Source: Apostichopus parvimensis
Lineage: Eukaryota; Echinodermata; Holothuroidea; Aspidochirotida; Stichopodidae
Assembly (NCBI GenBank): GCA_000934455.1
Contig: KN888388.1
Span: 55,278 to 119,277, forward strand
Direction of reading: 5' to 3'
Length of the DNA: 64,000 nt
Shown piece after piece: positions 58,537 through 64,000 of this stretch (position 1 is the stretch's first letter; each line of letters starts with the position of its first letter). The position numbers were made by a program, and so were the translations under genes. The notes beneath the pieces are model-generated. The model ran no database searches and was not told where the DNA came from. It saw only the letters and a program-made list of their open reading frames with translations.

Positions 58537-59585
58537 CGCGGGATCCAAAACGTCACGGCCAAACGGCACTACCTAAACATCCCATTCTAACAAAGAAAAC
58601 TCAAGTCAAGCGAGCCAAAAAGTAAAATACGCCCGCCGACCTGCAGAGACAAACCCCCAACAACCCACTCAAACAATCAGAAAACGACAAAAGGACGACC
58701 AGCTCGCAGCGAAACGAAACACCCCTCCCCTGGATACCATCGTCCAAAAAAGGCAGCCCCAGATAAACGGCGAAAATCGCCTTCAACTTTAAAGCGAATG
58801 TCACACTTCACCGCCTCCAGGACTGACTGCCAAGTGGCAAATTTTCCCCTATAAACTATATTCCTCCAAATAAGTTTTATCAAAATAGCACAAACACAAA
58901 TAACACGATGCAACACAGCAACAGAACGAACTGGGGGGTCTATCCCATATAAAACAAAGCCCTGTCCTACCGACCATGAACGGTCTCCCGTTACACGGTC
59001 GGTCCAGGTCTGGAACCACACCCATAAGTTTAAAACAAAGCAACAATGCAAAAAAAAAAAACATGAGCGGTACTCTCTAAGCTGTCACAGCCGGTCCTTG
59101 GGCACAGTCCATCACCCAATCGCCAATGATATCTTTTTAGATTGGTCACCAAGGCACCGCGTGCAATCCTCCATGCAAGATCACGGAGCCTGCAATCATT
59201 CAGCCTTGAATGCACCGAACGCCATACTTCGGCAGGATGACGTCCCTGTACAAAAATTGCATTCAAGGCCCTATCCCGCAAGGAACTGTAAACGAGGGCC
59301 GGCCGTGACAGGTCAACAGGGGGCAACTCAATTAGAGCGGTGCAAATGACACGCACCACCCTGCTTGGAGTACTACTATGCGGTTCTCTGTTGCTGAACA
59401 GCGCCGGGACCCATCGACGCAAGTGCAACCCGCCCCACAAACGTACAAAATATGAACAAGGCAACCCTGGGTCAGTTAGCGCTACAAACAATTGCTTAAA
59501 TAACAAAAAAAAGTCAATTTACTTCCCAGATGAACCCCCCCTAACCCCCCCCCCCCCCTTCTCCAGGTTTTGGTACATTACCGCC
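58537..59585 (-). mobile_element. Tx1-like LINE, ORF2 C-terminus and 3' end
   Basis: On the minus strand this runs from near the end of the RT/C-terminal region (PGLPCSYFVRLWGGLHLRRW, VWRSVHSRLNDCRLRDLAWR, the zinc-like GLCPRTGCDSLESTAHVF) to the 3' region. It lacks the final GGGCGGGTCACGTAAAAAG because it is joined in inverted orientation to the ORF1/ORF2 piece at 58536. An A run and a C run lie at 59049-59060 and 59541-59557. It is close in sequence to the 23.9- and 31.4-kb copies. Confidence 0.83.
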
Positions 59586-60230
59586 CTCTTGACAAGCTCT
59601 GTACGTGGTTAAATTTAAAATGGTGAGTGCTGGGAGGTCATAATACTGATTAAAGTAAATATTAGTAGTTAACTTACTATAGGCTCTTAGGTCAATGCCA
59701 ATGTGAATTCTGCAATGGTGTCCTTGGTTGTAACTAACAATATATGTTATAACATATTATGTTCTAATGTAGCTTATATCCGTCACACTGCGTGCAGTTT
59801 TCCGTTCCTTAAAATTACATATGAAGACTATGAATCAACACAGCAAGGCTTCACTGTATTACTGTACTAAAGTTCTCGTGTGTTTGTACGGTAATGGAGC
59901 TTATGGTCAAGAAAAAGAAGTCACTTGACCACACCCACCAGCCCACTGACTTCGGAGCAACGCGTGCAAGGAAACACTTTGAAAGAGCTAAAAGTCATAT
60001 TAGATTAAAATTGTGTACTTTAACGATAACAGTGAACTAGCAGTTAGAAAAGTACATTGCTTGTTTTGGTACGATTTAGTATTCGGAAATTGTTCTTAGT
60101 CTGAAACATTTTCTTAGTGGGTGGGGTATGTTTATATGTTAGGCGATGACTTTAAGAATGATGAATAGACAGTTTTCTCTCTCAAAGCATTTGCGTACAC
60201 GGTTAATAAAATAAATGACAAAAGACTCAC
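59586..60230. other. Intron-side flank of the intact 60.2-kb gene
   Basis: Homologous to 18130-18620 (TTTAAAATGGTGAGT, CATAATACTGATTAAAGTAA). The LINE at 58537-59585 cuts it. No membrane exon recognisable by similarity to 10092 is present, so the intact ectodomain exon upstream may have lost its 3' exons to the LINE insertion or may splice further away. Confidence 0.6.
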
Positions 60231-61059
60231 CTGGATTACTTTTAGAGATGTTAAATTCACATCTGTCCGAATACTGCGGTATGGAAAGGAACGCCATCGT
60301 TTCCTGTGTAGCGATGCATCCAACAATTGAGTTCTGATCACAAGACGTAACGTTAATAGAAAGCTCTTGAATACCGTTATCATCCGTGTAATGTTTCTGA
60401 AAATCACAGCCGTCGGGCTCGATCATTTCCAGATTTATCGGTGGAAAACCGTTTGTTATTGAACAAGATATAGTTACATGGTAGGAGCCGGATGAGGAGG
60501 GGCCTTCACAAACAAGAGATGTAGAACGCTGGTAGACTGTAAAGAGATGATAGGTGTGATGAGAGTAAAGAGTATACGGAGAGTCAGCATCAGTCAATGA
60601 CAGATGATAAGTACCAGCATCCTGTCGTTGAAGGTTTAAGATGGAGAAAGAAAAATCAACCTTAGTAATTTTAGGCCGGTAGTTGGACCGATCTTCCTCG
60701 ATATAGTCTACTTTTTCTTGAAATAAATATCGATTGACTGTCTGATTCAGTCTGATTTGTATACCGTTGTAGGAGTAAGTCCCTTTAAAGGGAACGTCTC
60801 CATTAGTACGTCCGGTAAAGTTCATCACTACTCGTAAACCATATAAATGTACATATATTTCATTTATAGATAATTTAATATGATCTTTATTAACAGCAAT
60901 ATCCGGGAACGAGAAGTCACAGCCCAGCATAGCGTAGCATTCCTTTGAATTTACTGTTCGTCCTTCTGTGCAGTGATAGTAACAACCGATTACGTTACAA
61001 GTATATAATACCAGGAAGATGGCAAGATGCAAGAACTTTGAAACACTGAAACCATCCAT
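60231..61059 (-). CDS. IgSF receptor-like ectodomain exon, V plus C2, intact
   Basis: Open from ATG 61059 for about 276 codons: signal peptide (MDGFSVSKFLHLAIFLVLYT, cleavage likely near VIGC), V-like domain with CYYHC and ECYAMLGCDF cysteines, TVNRYLFQ strand and RQDAGTYHLSL (no F-strand cysteine), then YHLFTVYQRS as linker. The C2-like domain follows, with TISCSITNGF, GCDFQKHYTD, VTSCDQNSIVGCIATQE and RCEFNI. It ends at a phase-1 donor (AATCCAG then GTGAGT). Potential N-glycosylation sites include NFT, NQT and NVT. It is the parent type of the fragment at 19232-19406. Confidence 0.85.
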
Positions 61060-61890
61060 GTTTCAATAACTAACGCCTTTTGAAGTTGTCCAACGTCACA
61101 GACGTGCGTTTGTAGATACATTCATTTGACAACTCATATAATTGATATGAAGTGATGTTTGTTACAATGCGCATGCGTTAATTTGCCTTTAACTGCGCAT
61201 AACTGGAATTATATTTCGGACATTAAAACATGCAAGATCGTGTTTCAGTTTAAACATCATTTTATTTTTTAATTGAGCAGTTATATTAGCTATAATGTAA
61301 TGATTTTAATAAAACATTGTTATTTAATGAAATAAATATATGTATACATATATGTGTTTATATGCGTGTATGTGTGTGTGTGAAGGTTTTGTTGTCCTTG
61401 TTTTATGTTATTGTTATTGATTTCATTCCTATACGTGGCTTTTGAAACAGTACCCTCCAGTAACCTCAAATCGAGTTTTAGTATGTAACGAATGTCATTA
61501 CAGAATTATACTTGTACTGAATTAGACAAAGAAGAACACATGACGGGAATACAACGTTGGCCTTCAAATCAAGCACTGACAGAGCCAAGGCATATAGACA
61601 TTATCTTCACAATTTTTGAAGTGACACAAAACAGACTGAGTGTACCTGAGACTGATGACGCCCTCGCATTAAAATAATAAATAGCAAAGATTAATTCGTG
61701 ATCACTCCACCTTAATCTCCTCTGGTGAAGTATTAACCAAAAAACGTAATAACAGTTTTTATTTTGTTTATATTGCTTATCCACGAGAATTCATATCACT
61801 ATAGTTCTCGATCATTTTTGAATTATTTTTAGTATTACTTTATCACAGCTTAAATATAACAGGATCGTGGACTCATTAGGCAGTAAGATA
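61060..61890. other. Upstream flank of the intact gene
   Basis: Shared with 19407-20200, including the CGCATGCGTTA text and a stretch ending in AAGGCAGTAAGATAAG that recurs inside the following element at 62172-62436. A TA/TG-rich repeat lies at 61328-61381. No other gene. Confidence 0.6.
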
Positions 61891-61907
61891 AGTAAAACGA
61901 ATGTCAG

Positions 61908-62068
61908 TCAACTCGGTACAAAACCTACTCGGCACATACCAACTCGGTACTGTACCGAGTTGGTATATACCAACTCGGTACAGTACCGAGTTGGTCATGA
62001 CCAACTCGGTACAGTTTAGAAATGCCAACTTGGTACTGTACCGAGTTGGTCATATACCAACTCGGTAC
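61908..62068. repeat. Left palindromic subrepeat array
   Basis: Ten AACTCGGTAC words, alternating in orientation, with variable 2-12-base spacers. It contains a perfect 30-base palindrome at 61983-62012 (GTACCGAGTTGGT on one side, its complement on the other, CATG in the centre), also found at 63553-63582. Variants are CTACTCGGCAC and CCAACTTGGTAC. Confidence 0.9.
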
Positions 62069-63551
62069 AGTTTACTTAGGTATTTTTGCATCGAAAATGC
62101 ATTTTTTTAACGTGTAATTCCCAATGCAAAAATCTTCATACACGTTCTGACGTTGGTAATAGAATTTAAATACACAAAACAGACTGAGTGTACCTGAGAC
62201 TGATGACGCCCTCGCATTAAAAAATAAATAACAAAGATTAATTTGTAATCATTCCACCTTAATCTCCTCTGGTGAAGTATTAACCAAAAAACGTAATAAA
62301 AGTTTCTATTTTTATATTGCTTATCCACGAGAATTCATATCATTATAGTTCTCGATCATTATTGAATTATTTTAGTATTACTTTATCACAGTTTAAATAT
62401 AACAGGACCGTGGACTCATAAGGCAGTAAGATAAGTGTAACAGATGAAGGGTTTTGTTTGGTGACGGCCCGAAAAGGTCATTATCTGAGGTTTAACCCCG
62501 GCCTCTCTCCCCCACACACACTTTCTTCAAATTAGGTCCAAGAGATTCTTTAAAAAACGAAGAAAATATAGTGGCCGAATGCAATTTACTCCCTGAGAAT
62601 CTCGAGTTAAACCACCAACACGCACCCACTTATGGAAATTTACGGTGGCAAAGTTAGGGGCAAAATTTGGTCAAGGGTGTTTTTCTTATTAAATTAATCA
62701 GTTAAACAATAAGAATCATATCTCTGGATAATTGTCTATGTTCAAGAGGTTTTGTTGCCTAAAATAATGTCCTGAGCTATGGAAATGTTTTTCATTGCTC
62801 GGGGATACAGTAATGAAACATTACACTTCAATACCTCTATGAGGGTTGGGTAATGATGTCCAGAATTATTTTTCTTATTATTTATTTTTCGGTTACTAAG
62901 CCTCATTGAATCTAACTCAAAATATATCATTGAAAACAAAAAATAGCAAAAAATTAAAAAATTAAGTAAAGATAATGTTATTGGAGCCTAATGGCTTCAT
63001 CAGTTCATTGTCATCGCGAATTCAAGGGTTCCTCATTTGTGACCCAAACTGCCGAAACCGCTGGAAGCTGTGAAAATAGGCCATGATTATTCATGTTTGA
63101 AAATCATTAAAACGGCCCATGTAAGGACACTGGTTTGCATATGATTGAAAATTTGATTAAGACTAAGTGTAATTGAAAATAAATAATATATAAAAAAAAA
63201 TACTAGGCCTGGATCCTACTGAATGTTCCTTTCACATACCATTAAATCATGAAAGTCATCACGTTAAAAATCCGAATATTCAAAAATCCTGCATTATAAA
63301 GTCTTTATCACTGTAAACTGAAAATTATTGTCCCATCATTTATTTTACATATCCATTATCAGAAGCCCGTTTTAAACTTCGCCCTTGAACTTTTAAACTC
63401 CAACGTAGTTTTTTTTAACAATTTAAAAAATGTATTTTTTAACAAATTAAAACCGTAAATTCCGTTCCCAAATTCCAACATAGTTTTTTATAACAGTTTA
63501 AGACCCATACAAAATACAAACTCTGGTCATATAAAACGATTAAAAAAAAAG

Positions 63552-63704
63552 TGTACCGAGTTGGTCATGACCAACTCGGTACAGCTTTTACCTACCAACT
63601 CGGTACTGTACCGAGTTGGTATACTACCAACTCGGTACAGTTCTGTGCCGAGTTGGTTTTGTACCGAGTTGGTATGTACCGAGTTGGTTTTGTACCGAGT
63701 TGAC
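63552..63704. repeat. Right palindromic subrepeat array
   Basis: Nine words of the same type; the outer four (63640-63704) run in one orientation only, and the inner part is palindromic with the same 30-base palindrome as the left array. The outer end mirrors the left array in both word order and spacers (ACAAAACC, ACATACC). Confidence 0.9.
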
Positions 63705-63712
63705 TGACTTCC

Positions 63713-64000
63713 AGTAAAACGCACTCACAAATAGTAACTCCATGATTTTACCTTCCGTTTTATTTTTTTTGGCAGAATCCCTAGCCGACACTTACATATT
63801 TATGGAATTTAATTAATCGCATTGTTCATTGTGCCTTTATCAAGTAATTTATATCAACTATGCACACCTTGATAACGAGAGGCCAAGCCGGCTTAGAACT
63901 CAGTTCGTTTTCGAAGAATATGGCAAAACTTTGTCAAGAACTGAATACCAGTCGTCGTTTGGAATGTCCTTTAACCCACCTTGCTTAATAACTATCCGTA
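63713..64000. other. Host flank beyond the foldback-like element
   Basis: Continues the homology with 20180-20470 (AAAACGCACTCACAAAT; TTTTCGAAGAATATGGCAAA; TGTCAAGAACTGAA), which is interrupted in this copy by 61900-63712. No gene. Confidence 0.75.

Larger units (their letters stand above)
61900..63712. mobile_element. Foldback-like element with palindromic subrepeat termini
   Basis: Both ends are arrays of the 10-base word AACTCGGTAC in both orientations (left 61908-62068, ten units; right 63552-63704, nine units). The outermost parts are mutual inverted repeats (GTCAGTCAACTCGGTACAAA at the left, its complement at the right). The 9-base repeat AGTAAAACG flanks the element (61891-61899 and 63713-63721). 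The interior has no transposase; 62172-62436 is a copy of the left flank, and the rest is AT-rich. Foldback elements with subrepeat ends and 8-9-base duplications are known from Drosophila (FB) and sea urchin (TU). Confidence 0.7.

Noticed and set aside
61908-62068. CRISPR-like array
   Set aside because: Short regular palindromes suggested it, but the words alternate in orientation, spacers are 2-12 bases and partly repeated, the arrays form mirrored ends of one element, and the genome is animal.
1-64000. tRNA, rRNA or 5S genes
   Set aside because: I saw no cloverleaf with matching A and B boxes and no rRNA text on either strand by eye. A tRNAscan or Infernal run would settle it.

Overview
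This window is animal nuclear DNA: AT-rich, intron-bearing and packed with retrotransposons, DNA-transposon relics and segmental duplications, with two assembly gaps (23295-23344 and 49948-50407). No bacterial, organellar or CRISPR features are visible. The gene family and the repeat content fit a marine invertebrate deuterostome, perhaps an echinoderm, but no sequence here fixes the species.

The genes are a tandem array of small immunoglobulin-superfamily (IgSF) receptor-like genes, all on the minus strand. The ectodomain (signal peptide, V-like domain, C2-like domain) lies in one long exon that ends in a phase-1 splice donor. A separate 85-bp exon, phase 1 in and phase 2 out, encodes a hydrophobic membrane segment (10092-10176 and 46002-46086). 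Two ectodomain exons are open throughout (51877-52690 and 60231-61059), and one is an intact signal-plus-V exon (29355-29835). The other copies are broken by stops, frameshifts, gaps or retroelement insertions (12.9-13.7 kb, 15.1-15.8 kb, 19.2-19.4 kb, 21.3-21.8 kb, 34.9 kb, 48.9-49.3 kb, 50.5-50.6 kb, 55.5-55.9 kb, 58.0 kb, plus a relic cluster at 7.4-9.3 kb). The V-like domain lacks the usual F-strand cysteine and instead has a conserved N-terminal four-cysteine pattern.

The layout is built from paralogous blocks. Unit A (about 5.8-15.8 kb), unit B (43.5-50.6 kb) and unit C (52.6-58.0 kb) are collinear copies. A second pair is 16.2-20.4 kb with 59.6-64.0 kb. A third set is 21.3-23.2, 29.3-31.3 and 34.8-36.9 kb, and its upstream flank recurs at 0.16-0.5 and 37.3-37.6 kb. 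A 3.1-kb block (1-3111) recurs almost base for base at 37122-40233 and is followed by a diverged third copy to about 42.07 kb. A plus-strand TATA box with a short signal-peptide-like exon and phase-1 donor sits upstream of the receptor copies in units A and B and is decayed in unit C.

The mobile elements are unusually informative. A Tx1-like non-LTR retrotransposon (LINE) is present in more than a dozen 5'-truncated pieces. A roughly 200-bp SINE whose head is the 5' end of U2 snRNA occurs six times, from at least three insertions; one has perfect 15-bp target duplications and begins exactly at U2 nucleotide 1. Its 3' end has the same plan as the LINE (GC hairpin, then TAAAAAG), which suggests the LINE moves it. 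Two foldback-like elements have inverted termini made of short subrepeats (16747-18039 and 61900-63712). There are also a hAT-type miniature element (3540-3882), another inverted-repeat element (20664-21173) and fragments of two L2/CR1-type LINEs (32.75-33.35 kb and 34.13-34.79 kb). Several of these insertions directly destroyed receptor exons.
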